Assembly: GCA_030550175.1 (NCBI GenBank)
Contig: JAUQPW010000029.1
Location: 1 to 51,791, forward strand
Length of the DNA stretch: 51,791 bases
Source: a bacterium
GTDB lineage: Bacteria; Moduliflexota; Moduliflexia; Moduliflexales; JAUQPW01
Reading direction: 5' to 3'
The notes under the pieces were generated by a model. The model was not told the DNA's origin, searched no databases, and saw nothing but the letters and a program-made list of their open reading frames with translations. The first letter of the stretch is position 1. The number at the start of each line of letters is the position of its first letter. Positions 1-8,444 of this stretch are shown in pieces. The translations under genes were made by a program, and so were the position numbers.

Positions 1-115
1 CCAGTGACCATAGCGAAGGGGAAACACCTGTAACCATTCCGAACACAGAAGTTAAGCCCTTCAGCGCCGATGGTACTGCAGGGGGGACCCTGTGGGAGAG
101 TAGGTCGTCGCTGGG
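1..115 (+). rRNA. rrf: 5S ribosomal RNA (essentially complete)
   Basis: The first eight bases (ccagtgac) pair with the last bases (gtcgctgg) to close helix I of a 5S rRNA. The conserved core cgaacacagaagttaag (loop B/C region) and the gagagtaggtcg segment are present. The length of about 115 nt is normal. The window starts at or within a base or two of its 5' end, so the 23S gene should lie just upstream outside the window. A rho-independent terminator follows at 142-172, marking the end of the rRNA operon. Confidence 0.95.
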
Positions 116-141
116 ATCTTTTTTTGACACTTGTTTCACCG

Positions 142-172
142 AGGCAGGGATTTTGGTCCTTGCCTTTTTTTT
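142..172 (+). terminator. Rho-independent terminator of the rRNA operon
   Basis: Arms 142-150 (aggcaggga) and 156-164 (tccttgcct) form a 9-bp stem with one G-T pair and a six-base loop, followed by eight T's (165-172). It sits between the 5S gene and the sigma factor gene, so the sigma gene is probably transcribed separately or by read-through. Confidence 0.85.
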
Positions 173-207
173 CTCTATTTTGAATAGAAAGGAGGTATTG
201 AAGAAGT

Positions 208-1077
208 ATGGCTATAAAAACGGCCAAAGCGTCCAAAATGGCAACAGACGCTTCCGGTGATAAAAATCTCTGGCTTTACCTGCAAGAAATTGGGAAGATC
301 CCTACCACTACGCGAGAAGAAGAGAAAGAATTGGCCGAGAGAATCCAGAAGGGGGATCACGAAGCGTTGAACCGGTTAGTAGAAGGAAATCTAAAATTCG
401 TAGTTAAAGTTGCCCAAGATTTTCAAGGAGTCGGTTTGCCTTTGAGCGACTTAATCAATGAGGGGAACCTCGGACTTATTGAAGCAGCTAGGCGATTCGA
501 TCCGGCGAAGAATGTTAAATTCATTTCCTATGCAGTGTGGTGGATTCGACAGGCTATTTTACGAGCTTTATCTGAAAAAGGCCGAACCATTCGTCTGCCT
601 TTAAAACAAGAAGGACTCGCAGTAAAACTCGGTAAAATATCCCAAGAACTCTCTCAAGAAGGGAAAGAACTCACTTTGAAAGAAATCGCCGAACGAATGG
701 ATCTTTCAGAAGAGGAAGTTCGAGACATCCAGGGATTCTCACAAAGACCTTTATCCTTAGATATGGCGACTACCGATGATGAAAAAGTTACCTTAATGAA
801 CTTGATTGCTAATAAAGATGATCTCTCACCCGATGAGATTTTGATTAAACAGACCCTCATTGAAGAACTTCAAGGGCTTTTAAAGGAGTTAGACCCTCGG
901 GAAGCAACTATTTTGCGGTTGCGCTATGGAATAGACGGAGAAGAACCCATGACGCTGGAAGAAATCGGAAAACGTTTACACCTCAGTCGAGAAAGGGTTC
1001 GACAACTGGAGAAGCGGGCCAAAGAGAAATTAAAAAAGCGGGCAATCGCCAAAAGCTTAGGCGATTACCTGAACTAA
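208..1077 (+). CDS. RNA polymerase sigma-70 family factor, RpoD/SigA-like but short (289 aa)
   Basis: This is a promoter-recognition subunit of RNA polymerase. A region 1.2-like segment (about residues 23-47) is followed by region 2 (about 53-120), with the core-binding and -10-reading helix ending FISYAVWWIRQAI. Region 3 follows, then region 4 (about 246-278) with the helix-turn-helix LTLEEIG-like / LSRERVRQLEKRA. There is no region 1.1, and 289 residues is shorter than a typical housekeeping RpoD, so a group 2 (RpoS/SigB-like, non-essential primary-like) sigma is as likely as the principal one. Start chosen at ATG 208 because AAAGGAGGT lies at about 188-196. It stands directly downstream of the rRNA operon terminator. 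Family assignment is firm; principal versus alternative role is inference. Confidence 0.93.
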   Translation: MAIKTAKASKMATDASGDKNLWLYLQEIGKIPTTTREEEKELAERIQKGDHEALNRLVEGNLKFVVKVAQDFQGVGLPLSDLINEGNLGLIEAARRFDPAKNVKFISYAVWWIRQAILRALSEKGRTIRLPLKQEGLAVKLGKISQELSQEGKELTLKEIAERMDLSEEEVRDIQGFSQRPLSLDMATTDDEKVTLMNLIANKDDLSPDEILIKQTLIEELQGLLKELDPREATILRLRYGIDGEEPMTLEEIGKRLHLSRERVRQLEKRAKEKLKKRAIAKSLGDYLN

Positions 1078-1110
1078 GCAGACTCTGAGGGTCTGCCTCT
1101 CCCTCTTTTA
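1078..1110 (+). terminator. Possible terminator of the sigma factor gene
   Basis: A perfect 6-bp stem (gcagac 1078-1083 / gtctgc 1091-1096) begins right after the stop codon, followed by a pyrimidine-rich stretch rather than a clean T run. Weak as an intrinsic terminator. The remaining bases up to the IS end at about 1318 show no gene or clear signal. Confidence 0.35.
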
Positions 1111-1334
1111 TCTTTATTCTCTCTTCCTTGCCATCTACCGGCTTTCCTTCCTTTGAAAAATCTCCATTTTAAAATTTCTGAAACGGGATAGAACTCGACT
1201 TTCATTTTTACCCCTCCTTTTCTTCCTCTTCTTCATCTGGTTCATTACCTAGCCTATCCCAATAATTTGAGCTAAGGGTTTAACTCTTTCTCAAATTCCT
1301 CTAACAGGTTGTATCAGCCGACATTGAGCACCCC

Positions 1335-1781
1335 CTATGCTGAAGAAATTTGATATATTTGGCATACAGTTTGCCCAAAGAGTTGAACAATCTTTTTTCT
1401 CAACTCGCTCAGGCCGTCAACAACTACCTGAATATGCCCCTGGACCGAAAACACTACCCGAGTAATTCCTTCCAGAAGCTGAAAGACCCGTCGAAGGGTG
1501 GGGGTACCTGTAGGTTGTTTGATTTGATTGGGCAGCGTTTCTCCTTGGGTCTGCAACTGCTGGCGCAGGCGTCTTTGGGCCACTGAATACACCAGTAACG
1601 CCAGCGTCATCACCATCAAAAGCCCTTGAATCCGACTTGGCTTGCTCACAAACAAAGAAGAGACAAAGAATACCGGCTCCTTCAGAAATCGGAATCCTCG
1701 CTCCACAAAACTCTGACCCTTGTAAGCTTTGAAGACCTCCAGATCCGTCAAGTCGTTATCTTCAAGCGGGGTGCCCAGCAC
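1335..1781 (-). pseudogene. IS1634-family transposase, C-terminal fragment in the -1 frame
   Basis: This reading frame continues the IS1634 transposase after a frameshift. It carries the third catalytic region, with Tyr-Lys-Gly-Gln then VERGFRFLKEP, which holds the catalytic Glu of the DDE triad. Family-typical hydrophobic and RLRQQLQTQGETLPNQ segments follow. The apparent start at 1781 is a GTG inside the shared overlap and is not a credible independent start. The overlap with the upstream frame is 34 bp. Without the catalytic Glu on the same polypeptide the upstream fragment cannot act alone. Confidence 0.8.
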
Positions 1782-2971
1782 AAAACACCCCTTCTGATTT
1801 TGTTCGGGCGGATTTTCTCTTCATCCGGGGCGACCCCCCCTTGAATCTGCCAACGAATCGCCTGGATCGGAGTCAGCTCCGTAGACTTTCCCCTTTGGGC
1901 GTACTGGATATGTTCGCGGAGTACCGGGTTTTCAATTTGGTGATAGCGCAGTTTTCGTCCTATCTTGTCCAGGGCTTGCTTGGCCGCTTCCTGGGAGTCA
2001 AAGCGTTGAGCTTGCAGATGAAACAACTGCTTATCAACTTGTGCTTTCTCTTTGTCTTTTGCTTTACCCACCGTCTGCTCTCCTCGCTGCCGAGCAGCCT
2101 CCGAAGAGATCACTAACCAACGTTGGGCTATCCCATAGTGGCCTAACTCTACTCGCTGATAACTATAACCCTCCTCCAACACTTCCCACTCCCCAAAGCG
2201 CCAGGCCTGCTCTATCAGTTGATCCTCTACTTTTTTCAAGGTACTCGGTATCCGGCTGATAAATCGAATCCGGGCTAAATTTACAGCGTTCGCCTCGGTG
2301 TAGAGTTTGCTATCCGCTATCAGATACCTGGGGGACTCGCTCGCCTTGAATTGTTCGATCAGCCCCGCACTGCGTTCCTTAAACACGGCATTATCCGACG
2401 CATTCCCATTCCAACTCTTACTGAGCAACGGCACTCCTCCATCTTGCGTGACCATCAACTCTAACACCGCCTGCTTCAAATCCGGTCGATGCGCCTTCGA
2501 ATAGCCGTGCGTTAGGACGATAGCCTGTTCATCGCTCTCGGAAATATACTCCCCACTGACCGAAAAAGAAGTCGTGTCCAAATCGTTGAATCGAAGATCG
2601 ATCCCTTCTTGCTCACACACCGGGCGGGCTAGTTCGCTGAACAACAGGTCGCAGCCATACCGGTACACTTTATCCAGACTTCGACCCAACTTGAACCGAT
2701 TGAAATACTCCTTGAAATACTCCGCTTGGACTCCTTCTCTAAATAGCGCTTCCATCGGCTTGTTTTCAAAAAACTGCGGGGTTAGCATCATCGGTCGATT
2801 GGAAAAACCAAGCCCATTGAGGATCATTCCCGCTATCGCTTCCCCGGTACTGATTTGTTCCTGTTCATCCGGTTCTATGCGAGCGTCTATCTTTTCTATG
2901 AGTTTCAAATCTTGGATCACTCCAGCTATCATGCCTAAATGATCCAAACGTTCTACTTTGAGCAGTTCCAT
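1748..2971 (-). CDS. IS1634-family transposase, N-terminal part (frameshifted)
   Basis: A 407-residue frame starts with the DUF4277-like N-terminus typical of IS1634 transposases (MELLKVERLDHLGMIAGVI). The first catalytic Asp is D132 in NDLDTTSFSVSG; the second is D220 in YLIADSKLYT. The frame drifts out near 1775-1790 into an unrelated tail ending LKITT, while homology resumes in the -1 frame. The two Asp residues are therefore separated from the Glu. I see no classical X-XXY-YYZ slippery heptamer at the junction, so a one-base indel (mutation or assembly error) is favoured over programmed frameshifting. Start ATG 2971 is preceded by gaggaggaagca, a good ribosome binding site. Confidence 0.85.
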   Translation of the reverse strand: MELLKVERLDHLGMIAGVIQDLKLIEKIDARIEPDEQEQISTGEAIAGMILNGLGFSNRPMMLTPQFFENKPMEALFREGVQAEYFKEYFNRFKLGRSLDKVYRYGCDLLFSELARPVCEQEGIDLRFNDLDTTSFSVSGEYISESDEQAIVLTHGYSKAHRPDLKQAVLELMVTQDGGVPLLSKSWNGNASDNAVFKERSAGLIEQFKASESPRYLIADSKLYTEANAVNLARIRFISRIPSTLKKVEDQLIEQAWRFGEWEVLEEGYSYQRVELGHYGIAQRWLVISSEAARQRGEQTVGKAKDKEKAQVDKQLFHLQAQRFDSQEAAKQALDKIGRKLRYHQIENPVLREHIQYAQRGKSTELTPIQAIRWQIQGGVAPDEEKIRPNKIRRGVLCWAPRLKITT

Positions 2972-3142
2972 CTTGCTTCCTCCTCTACATGGGAGTTATC
3001 TTAATGATCAGGTAGATAGAGGAGTAGTATAATTACTTTTTCTTTATTGGGTAACTGCTCAATGTCGGTAACAGGATATTAAACAGAGCAAAAAACGCTG
3101 AATTTTGATGGTAAATAACCCCGGTCTGATAAGGAGAAAAGT

Positions 3143-4039
3143 ATGAGTTGGAAATTTGAGATAATAGCCGGCCCCATGGAACTCACAGAAGGTCCTGCCT
3201 GGGATGGAACCGGACTTCTATTCAGTAATATTCCCAAAAGTCGGATTATGCGCTATGATCCAAAAACCGGACAATGCACGGAAGTCCGAAGTGGTACTAA
3301 TAACGCCAATGGTCTTATGTTAGATAAGGATGGGCGCCTCTATGCGTGTGAAGGGGGGAGTGGTGGACGACGGATCGTCCGTTATGAGCCTGATGGGAGT
3401 ACTACTGTCATTTGTGATCGATTTGAAGGCAAGCGTTTTAACAGTCCCAATGATTTAGCTATAGATCTTCAAGGTCGGATTTGGTTTACCGACCCTCGTT
3501 ATGGTGACTTCCGCGCCGATATGGAACTCGATCATGAATCTGTTTTTCGCGCCGATCCTCAACCGGACGGAACCTGGAGGGTCAAACGAATGACCTACGA
3601 TACCACCTGCCCTAATGGATTGCTTCTCTCACCAGACAATAAGATTCTCTATGTGGCTCAAAGCAAGTACGGTGAAAATGAAAAGCGCGAACTGCGAGCC
3701 TATCCCATCAAAGAGGATGATACCCTGGGACCCTATGAAGTACTACATAACTTCTATCCCCATCGAGGAATTGACGGCATGGTCATGGATACGGAGGGCA
3801 ATATTATTGCCACCGCCGGATGGAAACAAAGCGGTCCTGGCCCTATGATTTATGTGTTTGCACCTAACGGTCGTGTGCTTGAAACCCATCCGGTACCCGT
3901 GGATCGACCCACCAACTGTACCTTTGGGGATTCGGATCTACATACCCTCTACGTAACGACTTTTGAAGGGTATTTGTTACGAGCCCGGACAGAACGACAA
4001 GGCCTGTTGATTTATCCTCCCCTCCAAAAATCACGCTGA
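3143..4039 (+). CDS. SMP-30/gluconolactonase/LRE family protein
   Basis: A 298-residue six-bladed beta-propeller hydrolase, usually a Ca/Zn-dependent sugar lactonase. Family landmarks in order: TEGPAWDGTGLLFSNI near residue 15 (metal-binding Glu), NSPNDLAID near 106 (Asn), CPNGLLLSPDN near 160 (Asn) and GIDGMVMD near 212 (catalytic Asp). No signal peptide is visible, so it is probably cytoplasmic. ATG 3143 has AAGGAGAAAAGT immediately upstream. It stands alone between the IS element and a convergent gene, so the neighbours do not reveal the lactone substrate. Confidence 0.88.
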   Translation: MSWKFEIIAGPMELTEGPAWDGTGLLFSNIPKSRIMRYDPKTGQCTEVRSGTNNANGLMLDKDGRLYACEGGSGGRRIVRYEPDGSTTVICDRFEGKRFNSPNDLAIDLQGRIWFTDPRYGDFRADMELDHESVFRADPQPDGTWRVKRMTYDTTCPNGLLLSPDNKILYVAQSKYGENEKRELRAYPIKEDDTLGPYEVLHNFYPHRGIDGMVMDTEGNIIATAGWKQSGPGPMIYVFAPNGRVLETHPVPVDRPTNCTFGDSDLHTLYVTTFEGYLLRARTERQGLLIYPPLQKSR

Positions 4040-4173
4040 AGAGTGAGGAAGCTTTTAAAGTTTGAGGCCTGATCTTTGCTCATCCTTTGTCCGTTTCAAA
4101 ATAGCAGAAAGGCAACATGTTACCGGAGGTTGATGTTTTCCTATCCCTTTGTATTCCGGAATAAACTGTGGAA

Positions 4174-5193
4174 TCAGGATTTAGCAGGTTTGAGGTTTAG
4201 AGGGATCTTAGCTGTTTTACCTTGTTCGATCTCTCCAACTTGTAGTTCTACTCGGGTAGTGGAAGCCGGTATAGAAAATACCACCTCTCCTTCTTTTGTA
4301 CCGCCTCGAGTTATCAATTCACCGAAGGCTTCCACCGGGGTCAGGGACGTACTCTGTAAGAGTAGACGAAAGTTATCGGCATCTACAAAAATCCCCCCTG
4401 CCGATTTACCCTTATAAGTTACCTGCAGGGCGAGTTTTAGAAAAAGTTTACCTTCTTCGACACGCTCCCCTTGATTATCCAGATCCAAGGATAAAGCCAG
4501 AATTTTATAGAGCGTATCTTTTACCGTTGCTTCTCCTTTAACCGGTAGGGAGACCGGGTATTGAGCCAAGGAGGTCAAACCATCAAAGGGTAACATGGTC
4601 GGCTCCTTACCCGGCTGGCTTAAGACTAATTTGGCTCCCTTCCAGGTGGCATGGATAGGTATGGGAAAAATAAGTCGGATTTCCTTGGTAACTTGGGGAC
4701 CGATCACATCTCTCCATTTATTCCCTTCACCGGCCGTTGTATTCATAGGGGGAGTTATCTCGTAATAAAGTTTTTCATCCTCAAGTTGGAGTTTTATCAG
4801 GTTTTGGGAGATAGATAGATTTTTTGTGCTCAAGGGATTATGGACGGATAGATCAATATAAGCATAAGCCTGATCAGATTGATATTTTTGTCCCTGGTTG
4901 ATAGGGCTTGAAGGCACTTGATTATTGATTATGGCCTTTGTTACGGTAAATTGTAAGTTAGCGTAACGTACCTGACCCGGTAGGGCTCCTTCCAAGGGCC
5001 GGTAAAGAGGAGTAATCTTTGATTTCGATCTTTCGGCGGGTTGTGGAGAATTGTCTTGGACACTCTCTTTCTGAACACTTCCTAGAATCTCTTTTATATT
5101 TACAGTCAACCACTTCGAACTCAAAGGCGCAGCCAGAAGGAGAGCCACGAGTATGAAAAAACAAAAACCGACGGTAATTTTTAACTCGTCCAC
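4174..5193 (-). CDS. Membrane-anchored protein of unknown function (DUF4352-like extracytoplasmic domain)
   Basis: About 339 residues. One hydrophobic segment near the N-terminus (ITVGFCFFILVALLLAAPL) anchors it, then a linker rich in Ser, Gln and Pro, then a beta-rich region with two similar halves dealing with hydrophobic, strand-like segments (for example AYAYIDLSVHN). The first half resembles the DUF4352 immunoglobulin-like fold loosely; I do not recognise a definite family. GTG 5193 is chosen because GGAGGG lies 10 bases upstream and because the longer TTG start at 5244 falls inside the terminator hairpin of the upstream gene. It converges with the SMP-30 gene. Confidence 0.6.
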   Translation of the reverse strand: MDELKITVGFCFFILVALLLAAPLSSKWLTVNIKEILGSVQKESVQDNSPQPAERSKSKITPLYRPLEGALPGQVRYANLQFTVTKAIINNQVPSSPINQGQKYQSDQAYAYIDLSVHNPLSTKNLSISQNLIKLQLEDEKLYYEITPPMNTTAGEGNKWRDVIGPQVTKEIRLIFPIPIHATWKGAKLVLSQPGKEPTMLPFDGLTSLAQYPVSLPVKGEATVKDTLYKILALSLDLDNQGERVEEGKLFLKLALQVTYKGKSAGGIFVDADNFRLLLQSTSLTPVEAFGELITRGGTKEGEVVFSIPASTTRVELQVGEIEQGKTAKIPLNLKPAKS

Positions 5194-5222
5194 CGGGAAG
5201 GAACCCTCCCTAAACGTAAATA

Positions 5223-5278
5223 AAGAAACGCGCAGATTAACCAAATCAGAAGGGCAAGCAGTACGGTAAATCTGCGCG
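5223..5278 (-). terminator. Terminator of the phosphodiesterase gene
   Basis: Arms 5229-5238 (cgcgcagatt) and 5269-5278 (aatctgcgcg) are a perfect 10-bp inverted repeat with a 30-base loop. On the minus strand the stem is followed by TTTCTTTATTT, a T-rich tail. It lies between the stop of the phosphodiesterase gene (5319) and the start of the next minus-strand gene. The long loop lowers confidence. Confidence 0.55.
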
Positions 5279-5318
5279 TATTTTTGCGTACGTTTCGGGA
5301 GGTTTTGATGAATATTTT

Positions 5319-6707
5319 TTAATAGGAAATGACTTTACCTCGCATATCCCTGGGCACTTCCAGACCCATAAGATTTAGGACTGTTGGCGCGATATCCATA
5401 ATTTGGAGTCCGTCAACTCGTTTTCCTATTCTCTTTTGAGGATCTCGTAGAATAAAGGTTCCATATTTGGCATGATTGGCATCATCGGGACCTGTATCGT
5501 TCTCGAAGGTATGAATGGTCTTGAGTCCAATACTTCCTACCGATCTCCAGTCCAGATTTCCAAAATAAACGATCAAATCCGGAGGGACATTGTTACACTG
5601 GATATAAAGCTGTTCCGGCCTAAACACCCGGGTTCCAATATTTTTACCATTCTCATCGGTGATAGCTTCCAGCTTTGCGATTAGCTCATCTCGAGTTTTT
5701 TCGTAATCCCTGGGATCAATAGCTCCCTGGGGTTCCCGACCCTTCACGTTCATGAAGACCCGGGCATAGTAACCACCTTCACTCCAAACCTTTGTATGTT
5801 GCCAATCCACTTCTGCTTTGGAGAAGGGAATCACTTCATTGGGATAAGACCTGAGCTTGAGATAACCCTCCTGAATCAACCATTCGTTAACACAGATTCC
5901 GCCTTCCATGCGTTTAGCTCCATGATCCGAGACAACCAGGGTAATAGTATCTCTGTCCAGCAAGGAGAGAATTTCCCCTACCTCCTGATCGATATACCGG
6001 TAGTACTCTTTAATGGCATTCTCAAAGGGATTTCCCGGTTCATATTTTCGATGTCCTTTGTCAAAATACTTCCAAAAACCGTGATGGATACGATCAACCC
6101 CCATTTCTACCATCATGAAGAAATCCCATTCCTTGTTCTTCAACAAGTACTTGGCAACTTTAAAACGTCGACGGGTCATCTCATGGATGCGACGGAGTAA
6201 ATCTTCTTTATCCTCGGTCCTGAAGTTATCGGCATCTAGAATATATTCCCCAACCAGATCTTCCACCTCTTGTCTCAACTCTGGAGGATAGGTATACTGA
6301 CTTTTGGTACTGGGGGTGAGGAAACAGGTGATCATCTGGCCGTTGATGACCTTGGGGGGATAGGTTTGAGGAATTCCAACTAAGATGACCTTTCTTCCCA
6401 GGCGGGAGAGAATGTCCCATACGGTGTCTTCTCGAATAGACCGAGAGTTGGCAAAATATAACCCATCGTAGGAATAATCTTTTCGATTACGAAAACCATA
6501 AACCCCCAGTTGGCCGGGATCTTTGCTGGTCATCATGGTCATCCAGGCGGGTACGGTAATGGGAGGATCACAACTTTCCAGTTCTCCATAAATACCCTGC
6601 TGTCGAAGCAGGGTTAAGTTCGGTAAATCTGCAGCCCATTGATCAAAAATCAACCCAGGGGCCGCACTATCCAATCCAATAATCGCAACTTTTTTTTGCG
6701 TGGCCAT
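5319..6707 (-). CDS. Alkaline-phosphatase-superfamily phosphodiesterase / nucleotide pyrophosphatase
   Basis: 462 residues of the type I phosphodiesterase/nucleotide pyrophosphatase family (two-metal hydrolases). Metal and nucleophile landmarks: the Asp in VAIIGLDSAAPG near residue 13, Thr of ITVPAWMTM near 54 (the usual nucleophile position), DRIHHGFW near 205 and SDHGAKR near 265, plus a C-terminal MDIAPTVLNLMG segment typical of the family. No signal peptide, so a cytoplasmic enzyme is likely. The substrate is unknown. The start ATG 6707 is preceded by a pyrimidine-rich repeat instead of a Shine-Dalgarno sequence. The gene lies 62 bp downstream of sat on the same strand and may be co-transcribed with it, but a link to sulfur metabolism is not shown. 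Confidence 0.88.
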   Translation of the reverse strand: MATQKKVAIIGLDSAAPGLIFDQWAADLPNLTLLRQQGIYGELESCDPPITVPAWMTMMTSKDPGQLGVYGFRNRKDYSYDGLYFANSRSIREDTVWDILSRLGRKVILVGIPQTYPPKVINGQMITCFLTPSTKSQYTYPPELRQEVEDLVGEYILDADNFRTEDKEDLLRRIHEMTRRRFKVAKYLLKNKEWDFFMMVEMGVDRIHHGFWKYFDKGHRKYEPGNPFENAIKEYYRYIDQEVGEILSLLDRDTITLVVSDHGAKRMEGGICVNEWLIQEGYLKLRSYPNEVIPFSKAEVDWQHTKVWSEGGYYARVFMNVKGREPQGAIDPRDYEKTRDELIAKLEAITDENGKNIGTRVFRPEQLYIQCNNVPPDLIVYFGNLDWRSVGSIGLKTIHTFENDTGPDDANHAKYGTFILRDPQKRIGKRVDGLQIMDIAPTVLNLMGLEVPRDMRGKVISY

Positions 6708-6711
6708 GATT

Positions 6712-6768
6712 AAAAGACGAAAGGCAAAAGGCAGGAGAAGAGATACTTTTGTCTTTCGCTTTTCCCCT
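6712..6768. repeat. Short palindromic repeat filling the sat-phosphodiesterase junction
   Basis: Imperfect inverted repeat of (A)AAGACGAAAGGC-type units (6712-6730) and the complementary GTCTTTCGCTTTT stretch (6751-6765). It occupies almost the entire gap between the sat stop and the next start, leaving no recognisable ribosome binding site for the downstream gene. One of several such elements in the window. Confidence 0.6.
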
Positions 6769-6769
6769 T

Positions 6770-7954
6770 TTATTTTGTTTCACGGTAAGCTTCGATCAAA
6801 ATTTTGGATACCTCCCGTCGGGTAAATTCATCCGGAAGCATTTCTCCGGCCCGGAGCATTTCTCGTACCTTGGTCCCACTTAATATAACCCGATGTTCAT
6901 CTGAATGGACACAGGTCTTCTCAGAAGCCATGTGTCCGCAACGTCTGCAATAAAACGTATGATCGAAGAAAACCGGAGTAATTCCAATTTCATCTTTTCC
7001 AAATCGGCTAAATATCTTTTGGGCATCGTAAGTACCGTAATAATTACCTACCCCTGCGTGATCGCGTCCTACGATGAAGTGCGTGCAACCATAATTTTTT
7101 CGTACCAGTGCATGGAAAATGGCTTCTCTCGGTCCTGCATACCTCATGGCAGCAGGAAAAACAGCCAGCAGAACACGATCTTTCGGATAATAATTTTCAA
7201 TCAAGGCCAGATAGCACTTCATCCGAATCTCTGCGGGGATATCATCCCCTTTGGTTTCTCCAACAAGGGGATGGATCAGGAGTCCGTCAACCGTTTCCAG
7301 GGCGCACTTTTGAATGTATTCATGGGCCCTATGAATGGGATTTCGGGTCTGAAAGGCCACCACCCGATGCCAGCCTTTGTATCGGAATAGGTAACGAGTT
7401 TCTTTAGGATCGAGGCGGTATTTGTCATAGTAATCATAATTGATTCGATTCAGAAGCGTTATGCGACCCCCCAAAAGGATCTCTTTCATTTCATACAAAT
7501 AGGCAACACCGGGATGTTTAAGCTCGGTCGTTAAAAAAACATGCTTGGCTTCTATCTCTTTGTCATAGGTGTATTTCTCTTGTAGATGTAAAATACCTAC
7601 CGGAACCTCGGTCTGGCTATAAAGGGCTACTTCCTCACCGATCTTGAGTGTGTCCGCCTTCTCTTTGGAGACGGAAAGGGTAATAGGAATGGTCCAGGGG
7701 AGTCCATTGGCCAGACGCATCCGATAAATAACGCTTTCATAGTCCTCCCGCCCCATAAATCCCTCCAGGGGAGAGAAGGCTCCTACGGCGATCATTTCCA
7801 GGTCGGAAATCTCCCGATTGTTCAAATAAATCCTTTCCATCCGTTCGATCCGGTCCAAAGCATTTTGACGTTGTTCACCTTCCAAAACTCTGTTGATAAG
7901 CCTCCCACCATGGGGAAGAATAGAGTGTACAATCTCTTTTTCTAATGTTTTCAT
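6770..7954 (-). CDS. sat: Sulfate adenylyltransferase (ATP sulfurylase), dissimilatory type
   Basis: Catalyses sulfate + ATP to/from adenosine 5'-phosphosulfate (APS) + pyrophosphate. At 394 residues it is the homo-oligomeric Sat type, not CysDN. The nucleotide-binding loop [11 protein letters not shown] is near residue 197, and [19 protein letters not shown] near 290. A zinc-binding cysteine set ([13 protein letters not shown], with a following His) near 333-347 is typical of Sat from sulfur-oxidising, sulfate-reducing and thermophilic bacteria. No aprAB, cysC or APS-transporter genes are in the window, so assimilation versus dissimilation cannot be decided. A good promoter lies about 155 bases upstream on the same strand. 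Confidence 0.97.
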   Translation of the reverse strand: MKTLEKEIVHSILPHGGRLINRVLEGEQRQNALDRIERMERIYLNNREISDLEMIAVGAFSPLEGFMGREDYESVIYRMRLANGLPWTIPITLSVSKEKADTLKIGEEVALYSQTEVPVGILHLQEKYTYDKEIEAKHVFLTTELKHPGVAYLYEMKEILLGGRITLLNRINYDYYDKYRLDPKETRYLFRYKGWHRVVAFQTRNPIHRAHEYIQKCALETVDGLLIHPLVGETKGDDIPAEIRMKCYLALIENYYPKDRVLLAVFPAAMRYAGPREAIFHALVRKNYGCTHFIVGRDHAGVGNYYGTYDAQKIFSRFGKDEIGITPVFFDHTFYCRRCGHMASEKTCVHSDEHRVILSGTKVREMLRAGEMLPDEFTRREVSKILIEAYRETK

Positions 7955-8108
7955 CTCTTCTTAGATTGCTTTAATGGGTGATGATGTGGGGTGTAAGAAT
8001 AGAAACGAGGTAACCCCATCCCTACTCTAAAACAGTTTATCCCTTTTATGGCTGCAAACTCCAATCTGCCTCTTGATTAAAAAATCAAGGAAAGATAAAA
8101 TCTAGGCT

Positions 8109-8137
8109 AAAATAACAGTTCTGTGTATCCGTGTCAA
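8109..8137 (-). promoter_or_regulatory. Sigma-70 promoter of sat
   Basis: On the minus strand TTGACA (complement of 8132-8137), a 17-base spacer, then TATTTT (complement of 8109-8114). It would give a leader of about 150 nt ahead of sat, which contains a small hairpin (CTTGATT/AATCAAG, about 8074-8091) but no motif I recognise. Confidence 0.7.
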
Positions 8138-8444
8138 GAACCCTTTATCAACTTATTGAAGTTTCCAGGAAATCATTACTGCAAATTAATTGCCAGTTAT
8201 TTGGGCCTTGCCGTTGATCTCTTAGGGAGATATATTTAGGACTAGGGTCAATTTTAGAGTATAGTCATAATTACATAATTAATTTTATTTTAGATCCCGC
8301 GTAATTTAACCATGGTTATTCTAACCCGTTTACAATTCCTTAACGTGAAGGGTTTAAGTCGGGTTGTCGCCGGTAAGGACCCTCTCAGGTATCCTTTTGA
8401 AAAGATATCATTGGGCTCTTCGTGAAGGAACTTGCGCAACTACT
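8138..8444. other. Intergenic region between sat promoter and the TetR gene
   Basis: A/T-rich and without a convincing gene. A possible plus-strand promoter for the TetR/exporter operon is ttgccg (8208-8213), 17 bases, tatatt (8231-8236); the match is only moderate. An open frame from a TTG at 8364 adjoins the TetR gene in frame, but its first 27 codons do not look like TetR sequence. Confidence 0.4.

Larger units (their letters stand above)
1318..3068 (-). mobile_element. IS1634-family insertion sequence, about 1.75 kb
   Basis: One transposase region (1335-2971, minus strand) is bounded by a perfect 13-bp inverted repeat: ccgacattgagca at 1318-1330 and its complement tgctcaatgtcgg at 3056-3068. 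The pairing may extend imperfectly outward a few bases (tgtatcag / tgtta). Length and single long DDE transposase fit the IS1634 family. A target-site duplication could not be identified confidently. The transposase is frameshifted (see the two coding entries), so this copy is probably not autonomous. Confidence 0.85.

Noticed and set aside
1770..1795. Programmed -1 frameshift in the transposase
   Set aside because: No X-XXY-YYZ slippery site in frame and no obvious stimulatory hairpin; a simple indel is more economical.
5194..5244. TTG 5244 as start of the unknown membrane protein
   Set aside because: It lies in the terminator hairpin of the upstream gene and has no ribosome binding site, whereas GTG 5193 has GGAGGG.
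7955..8363. tRNA or small gene in the sat-TetR gap
   Set aside because: No cloverleaf-like pairing or CCA end and no coding-like frame was found; only promoter-like sequences.
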